Assembly: GCA_964582525.1 (NCBI GenBank)
Contig: CAZOSP010000053.1
Coordinates: 1-26,124 of the forward strand
From: BB31 sp964582525
Lineage (GTDB): Bacteria > Pseudomonadota > Gammaproteobacteria > Beggiatoales > Beggiatoaceae
Reading direction: 5' to 3'
DNA length: 26,124 nucleotides
How positions within the stretch are numbered: the first letter of the stretch is position 1; each line of letters starts with the position of its first letter. The notes below the pieces were generated by a model. The model worked only from the letters and a program-made list of their open reading frames with translations. It searched no databases and was not told where the DNA came from. Positions 1-7,369 of this stretch are shown here, piece after piece. A program made the position numbers and the translations under genes.

Positions 1-57
1 AAATTTACACTTTCCTTGTAAAATAATGCTTGACTTGAGAGACGGTATCTACAGGAC

Positions 58-2922
58 ATGACGGGCGCTTATTTGATGCCCTATCAGGCGCAGTTTAGCG
101 TCGCTACCGCCGCCACTTCCGGCAGTTTCCAAAAAAGTTGCCAAGTCTTCGGCAACGGGTATAACAGGGATGTGGGCTTTGGCGATGTAGACGGCGACGG
201 CGATCTGGATGCTTGGATCGCGCTCCTGGATGCCTGGGATCAGCTGTGGCTGAATGACGGCAGCGGGCAGTTCACTGACAGCGGTCAGCAGTTCCCTGTG
301 TATCAGGGCATGGATTATTATAGTCAGGAGGGGCCAGAGTTTAGAAGTCTTACAGCGGACTTTGGCGATCTGGATGGCGATGGCGATCTGGATATCTGGG
401 CTGGCGGTGCTAGTGCTGGGGCGCAGATTTGGTGGAACGATGGCAGCGGTCAATTTCCTGATGGTGATTATCCGCCTTCGCGGTGGGTTGATATCTTCTT
501 GCAGCGCTTGGCGGATGTCGATAGCGACGGTGATTTGGACGCAATTGATGGCGCAAGCGGCGGGTTATACCTTAACCAGGGCGTTGAAGGACTGGTCTAT
601 TCCGGGACACACGACTTGTTTGAGGGTTCTAACAATTTTTGGGCAACCACAGACATGGGAGATATCGATAACGACGGTGCGCTGGATTTTTGGAATGCGG
701 TGCTTACCCAGCCAGTGATCTTGAATCGGGGTGGTAATTTCGTACTCAGCACTTGGACTTTTAACGGCGCGACTGCACTCCCACGCGCCTATAAGGATGT
801 CGCCTTGGGCGATGTGGATGGCGATGGCGACCTGGATGCCTTTACGGTCAACTATGAAACCCGAGTCGGGGTTTACAATAACCTCTGGCTCAATGACGGC
901 GGCGCGTTTAGCTTGAGTCCGCAAGCACTCGGGGGCGGAACACGCATTGCGTTTGCTGATGTGGATGGCGACGGCGACCTGGATGCCTGGATAATCACAT
1001 ACGAAGGAGCGTATGAACAGCGACTGTTACTCAACGATGGCGCAGGTGTGTTTAGCGACAGCGGACAAGACCTGGGCAGTGCCACGCTAGACAGCAGCCG
1101 TTACGCAAAAAATATGCGCTTTGCCGACCTGGATGACGACGGCGATTTGGATGCTTGGGTGGTGGGCGAGGCCATGAGTGAAATCTGGTTCAATCAAAGC
1201 CTGGTCATGCCCAGCCTCAGCCTCGCCGCTGATGTCAACAGCGGCAGCGAAGCCGAGGCGACAGTCATCACCTTGACCGTCAGTGCCGATTTTGCCCTGA
1301 ACAGCACTGAGAGCGTCGAACTGCAAGTCAGTGGCAGCGGTATTGAAGCCAGTGACTATAGTCTTTCTGCGACCTCTCTCAACTTAAGCGACTGCGGTGC
1401 GGTCACAGCGACTTTGAGCATTCTCGACGATGCGGATATCGAAGGCATGGAAACCCTCAGCGTGAGCCTGGTCAACCCCAGCAGCGGCGTGACGCTCGGC
1501 ACAACCGTGAGTCAAGCCATCGTGATTGAAGATGACGAAGCGCCCGACTTAGACAACACGCCACCCGTATTAAGCCTGCCCGCCGACATCACTGCCGAGG
1601 CAAGCTCAGCGTCGGGGGCAAGCGTCAGCTACAGCGCCACTGCTAACGATGCCGTGGACGGCGCGGTGGGCGTTGCTTGCACTCCCGCTTCTGGCAGCAC
1701 TTTTGCCATCGGCGCGACCACAGTGAATTGCTCTGCCAGTGATAATGCGGGTAACGATGCTGAGGATAGTTTCATCGTCACGGTGCAAGATACCACCGCG
1801 CCCGTCTTGACCTTGCCGGACGATATGAGCGTCGATGCGACTTCTGCTGCTGGTGCGCAGGTCAACTATAGCGTCAGCGTCACTGATCTAGTCGATACCA
1901 ACGCGAGCATGATAGGACACTGCACACCTGCCTCGGGCAGCACTTTTGCCATCGGCGCGACCACGGTCAACTGTGTCGTCAGTGATAGTGCCGGCAACAT
2001 CGCCAGTGACAGTTTCACGGTGACGGTCAACGCGGTCAGCGCAACCCCTTTAACTCTGTCTGCGCCAAGCAATGGCAGCACCGCAAGCACCGCGACACCT
2101 GTGTTTGTCTGGAGTGCCGATGCCGCAGCGGACAGCTATGAAATCAGCGTCAATGATGTCACCGGCAATGTGATCAACAACAGCTATAGCGCGGCGGCTT
2201 TGTCTTGTTCTACAAGTTGCAGCCTGAGCGCCCCCGTCAATCTAGCTCAAGGCGTGGTGTATTGGCGTGTACGTGCGCTGTATGGCGGCGTTGCCGGACA
2301 ATGGAGCAGCATTGGCAACTTTAGCGTTGAATTAACCCCGACAGCGCCAACGCTAACCGACATCGGCAACACCAGCGACAGCACGCCGACCTACGAATGG
2401 ACAGCCAGCCCCTTGGCGGTGTCTTATCGGCTGATGGTCAACGACAACACGGGCAATGTGTTGACGGTATTCCACACCCCAACGGAAGTCGGTTGCGCCA
2501 CTGGTACAGGGCTGTGCTCGGTCACGCCTAATATCACCTTGAGTCCAGGCACTGTGTATTGGGAAGTGCGCGGTGTCAGCGCGACGGGGCACTATGGCGA
2601 GGTTGCCACAGGTTCATTTACCTTGGCTCCCGCGCAAGCCGCTAGCGCCCCCGTCAATTTATCCCCCGCCACAGGTACAACGCTCAACACACTCGGCAGC
2701 TTTAGCTGGGATGCGGTTGCTGGCACACAACGCTATCGCTTGCAAATCAATAATGGCAGCAGTGTGCGTTACAGCGCTTATTTTACCCCCGGCGAAGCCA
2801 GTTGTGCAGCCGTGTGTACGGTGATGCCAAATCTCAGCGGCGCGGTGGCGGGCAAGGTGTATTGGCGCGTGGTGGCGGATAGTTTTGCCAGCACGGTGCA
2901 AAACTTTGACTACGCGCCATAA
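58..2922 (+). CDS. FG-GAP propeller / Calx-beta / HYR surface protein
   Basis: A 954-residue extracellular-type protein. Seven Ca-binding loops of the DxDGDGDLD type lie near residues 41-53, 102-114, 151-163, 201-213, 250-262, 300-312 and 357-369, which fits a complete seven-bladed FG-GAP/VCBS beta-propeller. A Calx-beta-like domain follows (about 385-492, ending IVIEDDE). Next come two HYR-like modules (about 500-578 and 579-658, both with the TFAIGATTVNC motif), then three Ig/FnIII-like modules with paired Cys (about 664-760, 763-858, 862-954). The family is typically a secreted adhesin or matrix protein; that role is inferred. An in-frame TGA at 31-33 limits the start to this ATG or M7 at 76. 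Neither gives a signal peptide and no well-spaced ribosome site is seen, so the true N-terminus may be lost. It ends 10 bp before the chaperone gene, suggesting one operon. Confidence 0.85.
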   Translation: MTGAYLMPYQAQFSVATAATSGSFQKSCQVFGNGYNRDVGFGDVDGDGDLDAWIALLDAWDQLWLNDGSGQFTDSGQQFPVYQGMDYYSQEGPEFRSLTADFGDLDGDGDLDIWAGGASAGAQIWWNDGSGQFPDGDYPPSRWVDIFLQRLADVDSDGDLDAIDGASGGLYLNQGVEGLVYSGTHDLFEGSNNFWATTDMGDIDNDGALDFWNAVLTQPVILNRGGNFVLSTWTFNGATALPRAYKDVALGDVDGDGDLDAFTVNYETRVGVYNNLWLNDGGAFSLSPQALGGGTRIAFADVDGDGDLDAWIITYEGAYEQRLLLNDGAGVFSDSGQDLGSATLDSSRYAKNMRFADLDDDGDLDAWVVGEAMSEIWFNQSLVMPSLSLAADVNSGSEAEATVITLTVSADFALNSTESVELQVSGSGIEASDYSLSATSLNLSDCGAVTATLSILDDADIEGMETLSVSLVNPSSGVTLGTTVSQAIVIEDDEAPDLDNTPPVLSLPADITAEASSASGASVSYSATANDAVDGAVGVACTPASGSTFAIGATTVNCSASDNAGNDAEDSFIVTVQDTTAPVLTLPDDMSVDATSAAGAQVNYSVSVTDLVDTNASMIGHCTPASGSTFAIGATTVNCVVSDSAGNIASDSFTVTVNAVSATPLTLSAPSNGSTASTATPVFVWSADAAADSYEISVNDVTGNVINNSYSAAALSCSTSCSLSAPVNLAQGVVYWRVRALYGGVAGQWSSIGNFSVELTPTAPTLTDIGNTSDSTPTYEWTASPLAVSYRLMVNDNTGNVLTVFHTPTEVGCATGTGLCSVTPNITLSPGTVYWEVRGVSATGHYGEVATGSFTLAPAQAASAPVNLSPATGTTLNTLGSFSWDAVAGTQRYRLQINNGSSVRYSAYFTPGEASCAAVCTVMPNLSGAVAGKVYWRVVADSFASTVQNFDYAP

Positions 2923-2932
2923 GGGTTTGCTC

Positions 2933-3712
2933 ATGCCTAAACAACTTTTGTGGGCTGTGCTGCTTGCTCTGGGGCTAATGCAAAACGGCTTTGCCGCCGC
3001 GAAGCTCCAGATTTGGCCGACCCATGTGTATATCTCTAAAGAACAGCCCATCGCGACGGTGAATTTGCGTAACTTGGCAAGCACAGCGGTGAATCTACAG
3101 GGGACGGCTTATGCTTGGGAGATGGATGAGCAAGGCAAAACCACTTTAACCGACATCGGTGGTTTTGTGTTTTATCCCAAGATGCTGAGCATTGCGCCAA
3201 ATGAGCAGAAAACCTTAAACGTCGGTTATGACGGTGATTTTCCCGCATTGGAAAAGCCTTATCGCTTGAAGATACGCGAGTTGCCTCGGCTGAAAAACGC
3301 AGAGCAAACGCAAGCTGCCAAGTCCAGTTTGGGCATTGAACCTCTGTTAGAACTGAGTGTGCCGTTATTTGTCCGCAACACGCGCCGCGACTTAGCACCC
3401 AAGGCGAGTGTGGAAGCACCAAGCCAAACGGCAACGGGGGTTCGCGTGGGGATACGCAACCAAGGGCAGCAAAATTTTCTCCTGCGCGGGGTTAATTTGT
3501 CCTGGCAGGACGCAGCAGGCAAGACGCAGTTAGCACAAGGACATGAACAGGCGATTCGGGTTTTGCCACAACGACGTTTGTGGCAAGACATCGCGATACC
3601 CGCCTTGTCATGCGGCAATGCAAGCAAGCTAGATGTGGAATTGGTGTTGGAGCAGCCGTTTGAACCCATAACACAGGCTTTTGCCCTCAGCCCAGGGCAG
3701 TGCCTGCCTTAA
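2933..3712 (+). CDS. PapD/CsuC-like periplasmic pilus chaperone
   Basis: A 260-residue protein with a clear signal peptide (MPKQLLWAVLLALGLMQNGF, cleavage after FAA). Two Ig-like halves follow in the fimbrial chaperone pattern: N-terminal strands with IWPTHVYIS and VNLRN, then SIAPNEQKTLNVGYDG and PYRLKIRELP. The last two match the stretch where the family binds subunits and caps the first domain. Such chaperones donate a beta-strand to pilin subunits in the periplasm and hand them to an outer-membrane usher. The ATG at 2933 is chosen because AAGGG at 2921-2925 sits 7 nt upstream and the signal peptide begins there; the open frame runs further up, to 2885, inside the previous gene. It lies between the propeller protein and a coat-U pilin, as expected for a Csu-like cluster, but no usher is visible in the window. 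Confidence 0.85.
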   Translation: MPKQLLWAVLLALGLMQNGFAAAKLQIWPTHVYISKEQPIATVNLRNLASTAVNLQGTAYAWEMDEQGKTTLTDIGGFVFYPKMLSIAPNEQKTLNVGYDGDFPALEKPYRLKIRELPRLKNAEQTQAAKSSLGIEPLLELSVPLFVRNTRRDLAPKASVEAPSQTATGVRVGIRNQGQQNFLLRGVNLSWQDAAGKTQLAQGHEQAIRVLPQRRLWQDIAIPALSCGNASKLDVELVLEQPFEPITQAFALSPGQCLP

Positions 3713-3763
3713 CTTTAAGCCCAAAAAACTTTTTAATTCACTTTCTCAAAAGGAGAAAACCCT

Positions 3764-4300
3764 ATGAAAATGCAATGACTTACGCTGGCTTTACTGGCTG
3801 GCTTGGGGATGATTTCCACCCATACCTATGCGGCAAGCGCAGTGGAAAACGCCGGGATTGCGGTTCAATTTGAATTGGCGGGGTCATGTACGTTGGATAC
3901 CAGTGCGGCGGGTACGACTTACGCAACCTTTAACGCACCTTATGGTACAGGAACCAACCAGACTTTAAATGCCACAGTTACGGTGAATTGTACGACTGCC
4001 TTGCCGTACAGAATCGGCGCAAAAGGCGGCAATAATCTTCTTGGTGAGCAACGTAATTTGAGCAACGGCACAGACAGAATACCTTACACGGTTCGCAATA
4101 GCGCGACTGAATGGGGTGACGCGGATATTTCCGGCTATGACAGCGCCTACTTTCCAGACTTTACCACCATCAATGCAGAGTCCCGCGCCGGTACGGGTGC
4201 CGATGAAGCATTGACCGTTACTTATGAGGTGACTTTAACCGGCGCAGAAAACAGCGGTCAGTATTCAGACGCGCTGACCTTTGTGGTGGCTTGGCCTTAA
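3764..4300 (+). CDS. Spore coat U (SCPU) domain pilin, with in-frame TGA in the signal peptide
   Basis: The mature part matches the SCPU/Csu pilin domain: AVQFELAGSCTLD near the start, a second Cys in VTVNCTTALPYRIGAKGG, and a final strand GQYSDALTFVVAW. These are secreted subunits of chaperone-usher pili. The expected start is the ATG at 3764, with AGGAG at 3751-3755 upstream. It reads M-K-M-Q-TGA and then, in the same frame, LTLALLAGLGMISTHTYAAS, which is plainly the rest of a signal peptide. So codon 5 (3776-3778) is a stop, probably a mutated or miscalled TGG. The uninterrupted part begins at the internal ATG 3803, but starting there would leave a truncated signal peptide lacking its charged end. 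The product is 178 residues if the TGA is read through. Either a sequencing error or a pilin silenced by a nonsense mutation. Confidence 0.8.
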
Positions 4301-4305
4301 GAAAA

Positions 4306-4332
4306 GATACCATCTCTTCGAGAGATGGCATC
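4306..4332 (+). terminator. Probable terminator of the pilus operon
   Basis: A stem CCATCTCT/AGAGATGG closes on a 3-nt TCG loop and extends by GAT/ATC beyond one A-C mismatch. It begins six bases after the coat-U stop codon. The trailing tract (TCTTTAT) is only moderately T-rich. Confidence 0.55.
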
Positions 4333-4357
4333 TTTATCGCCGGAAATTCCCCGCTCT

Positions 4358-4390
4358 AAACCTTCCAGGTTTCTAAAACCTGGAAGGTTT
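4358..4390. repeat. AAACCTTCNAGGTTT hairpin, copy 1 (C/G centre)
   Basis: Perfect 15-bp inverted repeat, AAACCTTCCAGGTTT and its complement, separated by CTA. Related hairpins with a different central base lie at 12051-12081 and 24328-24360. Each arm is itself nearly palindromic (AACCT-N3-AGGTT). The stretch 4391-4521 beyond it shows no gene or clear structure. Confidence 0.8.
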
Positions 4391-4521
4391 GCATGATGCC
4401 ACTTACCTAATCCTACTTTGTCAGGTTGTGTGAATGTCGCCAAGACGTTCCGGGAACTTGTCGTTCTATCGGCTTTGGGATGTTGTTCCCCGCGCTCAAA
4501 ATAGATAAACCCGGCAAAGTA

Positions 4522-4961
4522 GACCTAACAACTGGGGTAATGAAAGTTATTCGATTTCGGGCGTTTTGGGCAATGAAAAAGAGGCCGTTTTTGTTCCGAT
4601 GCTAACCCCTTTCAAACAGGAATATCTGGGAGTGCTAATCTCCAGATTAGCACCGCCGCCGCAGGCGACGTAAAACGGCTACGCCGTCCTGGGAGAGCTA
4701 ATCTCCAGATTAGCACCGTCGCCGCAGGCGACGTGAAATGGCTACGCCGTCCTGGGAGTGCTAATCTCCAGATTAGCACCGTCGCCGCAGGCGACGTAAA
4801 ACGGCTACGCCGTCCTGGGAGTGCTAATCTCCAGATTAGCACCGTCGCCGCAGGCGACGTGAAACGGCTACGCCGTTTGAGCTAAGTCTTGCGATTAGCT
4901 CTCCCACTGAAAGAATTGGCTCTTAAAAAGAGATTTTTCATCACCCCAGTTTTGACCTAAC
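4522..4961. mobile_element. Possible small non-autonomous element (terminal inverted repeats, 8-bp flanking direct repeats)
   Basis: The direct repeat GACCTAAC occurs at 4522-4529 and 4954-4961. Just inside lie inverted repeats: AACTGGGGTAATGAAA at 4530-4545 and, on the right (4936-4951), the complement of AACTGGGGTGATGAAA, 15 of 16 matching. Two bases (TT) separate the right repeat from its flank. This is the layout of a transposed element with an 8-bp target duplication. No transposase is inside; the interior holds a four-unit hairpin array and a degenerate unit with arms GAGCTAA/TTAGCTC (4879-4901). The 46 bases of the right end recur at 7156-7201. Confidence 0.5.
4628..4877. repeat. Four tandem 63-bp units with three hairpins each
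   Basis: Units start at 4628, 4691, 4754 and 4817, exactly 63 bp apart, with only a few substitutions. Each unit contains GCTAATCT-CC-AGATTAGC, GTCGCC-GCA-GGCGAC and ACGGC-TAC-GCCGT. The first unit has GCC in place of GTC in the second hairpin, and the second unit has GAGAGCTAA for GAGTGCTAA and TGGC for CGGC. The period is a multiple of three, so long open frames arise by chance; no gene is proposed. Confidence 0.9.
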
Positions 4962-4999
4962 CACCTCGTTTATGCGCGTGGTGAATACTTGGTTTGCCA

Positions 5000-6568
5000 T
5001 TACTCCAACACCACCCACAACAAACGCCCCACCTGTAACTCGCCGCCGTTGTCAAACAAAGCTTGCGCATACAGGCTTTGCCCACGTAGCACTGTGTCGT
5101 TGGGGATTGGCAACGCCCACGTTGCCGCGCCCGTGACATCCGCTGTTATCTGTGGCAGAGCTTGAATCTCGCCCGCCAGATACACCGCGCCGTCAATGCC
5201 GGGAAAATGCCGGGCAGCATTCACTTGCGACGACCCAAACAGCACCACCGGCGCATTTGCCGGGACGTTGACGCTTAAGTGCAAGGTCTCGCCCAGTTTG
5301 GCGATTTGGGGCGCGCCCAGTGGCAGCGTTAGGGTTTTATTCAAGCTAACGCCGTCATATTCCAGCTTCACTTCAAGCGAATACAGCGGCGCGTCAGGAA
5401 AGCGAATCAACAGCGGCGTGCCGGCTGTTTGTTCACGCGGCGCGACGGTTAGCGGCGTTTGTTGTCCCTGCGCCGAGAGTTTGCCCTCTAACGGCAGTAC
5501 GCCTTGGTTTTCGACAAGCGGACTTAACCACCAGCTTTCACCGGGGTCGAACCAGCCGTCGCCGTTACCTTGGTGTTCCTGCCACAGCGGTTCCGCCCAC
5601 ACTGGCCAAGCACCGGCGATTTGCGCCATGCGTTGGAAGCCGGGACGGACTGACTCGAACAAAGCGGGAATGCGCGATGGCGCAGGCCAGAAGCCATCGT
5701 CAAAGCTGCCGATTTCGACGGTGTAGGCGAGGCTGCCGTACTCGGCATAATGATAATCGTCGCTCGCGCCGTAGCTGAAGCCGTAGAAGTCCCAGGCGCT
5801 GCCGATGATATAGTGATTGCTGGCAGTCGCTGCTTTGGCGTAATGGCGAAAAATCGCTTCATCCGGCGCGGCTTGAAAAGACCAGCCCCAGGGATACACC
5901 CATTCGTTGCCGTAGGTATGCACGGAGATGTACACCGTGGGTATTTGTTGATGCAAAAAATCCCGAATCGCCGCAGTTTCCGGCTCGGAAAACGGCGCTG
6001 CGCCCTGGTAAATCGGGCTGAAAGGTAAACGCGCATCGCGTCCCCATTGCCAACTGTAATTGCGGTTCAAGTCCACGCCAAAACTGCCGTCGCCGTTGTC
6101 GCGGCGGTTTTTGCGCCACAGCCCGCCGCCGTCGGGATAATTGCGGCGGTTGTATTCGTAGCCGTCCGGGTTGACACACGGCAGCAGTAGGATATTGCGG
6201 GAATTGAGCAGGCGGCGGGTATCGGCATCGGTTTGGCTTGCCAGCGTGTAAGCAAAGCGCAGCAAGGCTTCGGCGGACATCGGCTCGCGGGCGTGGTGCA
6301 GGGCGTCGAACCCTATTGTCGGCTCGTCCGTTTCATACTGATTCGGATTGTCTGACAGCCGTATCGCCCACAGGTCGCGGCCTTCGACACTCTGACCGAT
6401 AGAAAATTTCCGCGACACCCGGTCAGGAAAAGTCTCGCTCAGCCAATCCAGGGCGGTTTCGATTTCCGCCAAAGTGCGAAAACCGCCCATGGAGACGGTT
6501 AGCTCGGCAGCCGCCACGTTGAAGCAAAGCAGCAGCGTGGCTAGGAGAGGGAGAAGGCGTAGTTTCAA
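5000..6568 (-). CDS. Secreted M14 zinc carboxypeptidase
   Basis: A 522-residue exported metallocarboxypeptidase that removes C-terminal residues from peptides outside the cytoplasm. A signal peptide (KLRLLPLLATLLLCFNVAAA) is followed by the M14 domain, about 25-315. Zinc ligands fit H92-A-R-E95 and H217 (SVHTYG). N168-R169 (DLNRNY) fits substrate-carboxylate binding, and E285 (YTVEIG) is the catalytic Glu. All key residues are present. A C-terminal beta region of about 200 residues begins NGDGWFDPGESWWLSP and resembles an accessory Ig-like domain. The start is odd: the first usable codon is TTG at 6568, preceded in frame by two ATT codons and then a TGA, and GAGAG is the only weak ribosome site. 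It begins 47 bp after brnA and may be co-transcribed with it. Confidence 0.88.
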   Translation of the reverse strand: MKLRLLPLLATLLLCFNVAAAELTVSMGGFRTLAEIETALDWLSETFPDRVSRKFSIGQSVEGRDLWAIRLSDNPNQYETDEPTIGFDALHHAREPMSAEALLRFAYTLASQTDADTRRLLNSRNILLLPCVNPDGYEYNRRNYPDGGGLWRKNRRDNGDGSFGVDLNRNYSWQWGRDARLPFSPIYQGAAPFSEPETAAIRDFLHQQIPTVYISVHTYGNEWVYPWGWSFQAAPDEAIFRHYAKAATASNHYIIGSAWDFYGFSYGASDDYHYAEYGSLAYTVEIGSFDDGFWPAPSRIPALFESVRPGFQRMAQIAGAWPVWAEPLWQEHQGNGDGWFDPGESWWLSPLVENQGVLPLEGKLSAQGQQTPLTVAPREQTAGTPLLIRFPDAPLYSLEVKLEYDGVSLNKTLTLPLGAPQIAKLGETLHLSVNVPANAPVVLFGSSQVNAARHFPGIDGAVYLAGEIQALPQITADVTGAATWALPIPNDTVLRGQSLYAQALFDNGGELQVGRLLWVVLE

Positions 6569-6615
6569 AATAATGTTTGTCTCTCAGAAACTATTGGAGT
6601 TGAACAGGTTGAGCC

Positions 6616-6867
6616 TTAAGCTGCGTGCAATTCTTCTTTTAATACACGTCGTAACACTGATTCAGTAACAGGTAATTCATCCGTTTGTTTTAAATATGCT
6701 TTTAACGCTTCATTCATCATGTCTTGATAGCCAATGCCAGATGCTTCAGCACGTTGTCGAAACGCCTCTAACACTGCGTTATCCACATATATCGTCATTG
6801 GTGTTTTGCCTTCATTAGAGATTAAAGCACCGCGCTTCCCTTTAGAAAAATCATATTCATTCTTCAT
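6616..6867 (-). CDS. brnA: BrnA-family antitoxin
   Basis: An 83-residue antitoxin with the family pattern: YDFSKGKRGALI, then GKTPMTIYVDNAVLEAFRQ forming the ribbon-helix-helix strand and first helix, and GYQDMMNEALKAYL as the second helix. In the family it neutralises BrnT and represses the shared promoter by binding DNA as a dimer. Its ATG lies inside the end of brnT, overlapping by 11 bp, and AAGAGGT (6876-6882) provides a good ribosome site. Toxin before antitoxin is the usual BrnTA order. Confidence 0.88.
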   Translation of the reverse strand: MKNEYDFSKGKRGALISNEGKTPMTIYVDNAVLEAFRQRAEASGIGYQDMMNEALKAYLKQTDELPVTESVLRRVLKEELHAA

Positions 6868-7123
6868 AACTTTTTACCTCTTGGCGTGTTGCCTTTCTTG
6901 CTGAAATTAAACGTATCGAATCATCACGGATTGTATAAGCCACTACTAATGCAAGTCCTATACTGCTCATACCAATAGCAACAAATCGAGCTTCTCCTTC
7001 AGCATCGCTGTCTTCGCGGTGAATAGCCAAATTGTCGTAAAATACGCCTTCGGCATCGGCAAAAGAAACGCCATGCTTTTTTAAGTTGCTTTTGGCTTTA
7101 TTAGGATCATAAGTAAATTTCAT
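6857..7123 (-). CDS. brnT: BrnT-family ribonuclease toxin
   Basis: An 88-residue toxin of the BrnT (DUF497) family, small RelE-like ribonucleases that block translation. Visible family features are FTYDPNKAKSNLKKHGVSF at the N-terminus, VFYDNLAIHREDSD, EARFVAIG, YTIRDDSIRLISARKAT, and a final SYEE. The usual GRLL strand reads GLAL here, a mild deviation; the Arg- and Lys-rich pattern is otherwise intact. Length is normal. It forms an operon with brnA, whose start it overlaps. No strong ribosome site precedes the ATG, only an A-run. The upstream region contains a copy of a repeated element end (7156-7201), so the promoter may lie in or near repeat DNA. Confidence 0.88.
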   Translation of the reverse strand: MKFTYDPNKAKSNLKKHGVSFADAEGVFYDNLAIHREDSDAEGEARFVAIGMSSIGLALVVAYTIRDDSIRLISARKATRQEVKSYEE

Positions 7124-7155
7124 TTTTTTATTGAGCTTTTGATAGTGAAGGGCGT

Positions 7156-7201
7156 AACTGGTGAGATGAAAATTCTCTTTGGGAGAGCCAATTCTGTCAG
7201 T
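7156..7201 (+). repeat. Solo copy of the right end of the 4522-4961 element
   Basis: These 46 bases, starting AACTGGTGAGATGAAAATTC, match the reverse complement of 4906-4951 at 39 of 46 positions without gaps. Both copies can form a small CTCT/AGAG hairpin although its middle bases differ. Similarity stops at CAGT. It is followed by ATTTTCAT (7204-7211), complementary to ATGAAAAT at 7166-7173. Confidence 0.6.
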
Positions 7202-7281
7202 AGATTTTCATTTCTGCCTGACAGACAGGGATAACCACCGATTAGTGCTTTGTCACTTATCAATCAAGCTGTCAAGCAGAC

Positions 7282-7323
7282 GTTAAGTCCCTCTCCTCTC
7301 GGCATGAGGAAGAGGGGCTTAAC
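7282..7323 (-). terminator. Long imperfect hairpin downstream of the Cys-pair protein gene
   Basis: GTTAAG at the outside pairs with CTTAAC, followed by C/T-rich against A/G-rich arms with one bulge and an unpaired centre. It lies 47 bp past the stop at 7370. There is no U-run after it on the minus strand, so it may block or stabilise the mRNA rather than act as a classic terminator. Confidence 0.35.
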
Positions 7324-7369
7324 AAATGGCAGTGATGCCAAGATGCCAAGCCGCAACTTGACATACCGC

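Noticed and set aside
49..453. Minus-strand open frame under the propeller gene
   Set aside because: Antisense shadow of the repetitive GAT/GGC codons for the DxDGDGDLD loops.
3776..3778. Selenocysteine reading of the TGA in the coat-U pilin
   Set aside because: The codon falls in a signal peptide where Trp or another hydrophobic residue is expected, and no SECIS-like hairpin or sel genes are seen.
4612..4842. Minus-strand 76-codon open frame with a repeated LIWRLALPGRRS motif
   Set aside because: It is a translation of the 63-bp tandem repeat, whose length is a multiple of three; no ribosome site or known family.
4628..4877. Possible CRISPR array
   Set aside because: Units are contiguous near-identical 63-bp copies with no unique spacers and no cas genes nearby.
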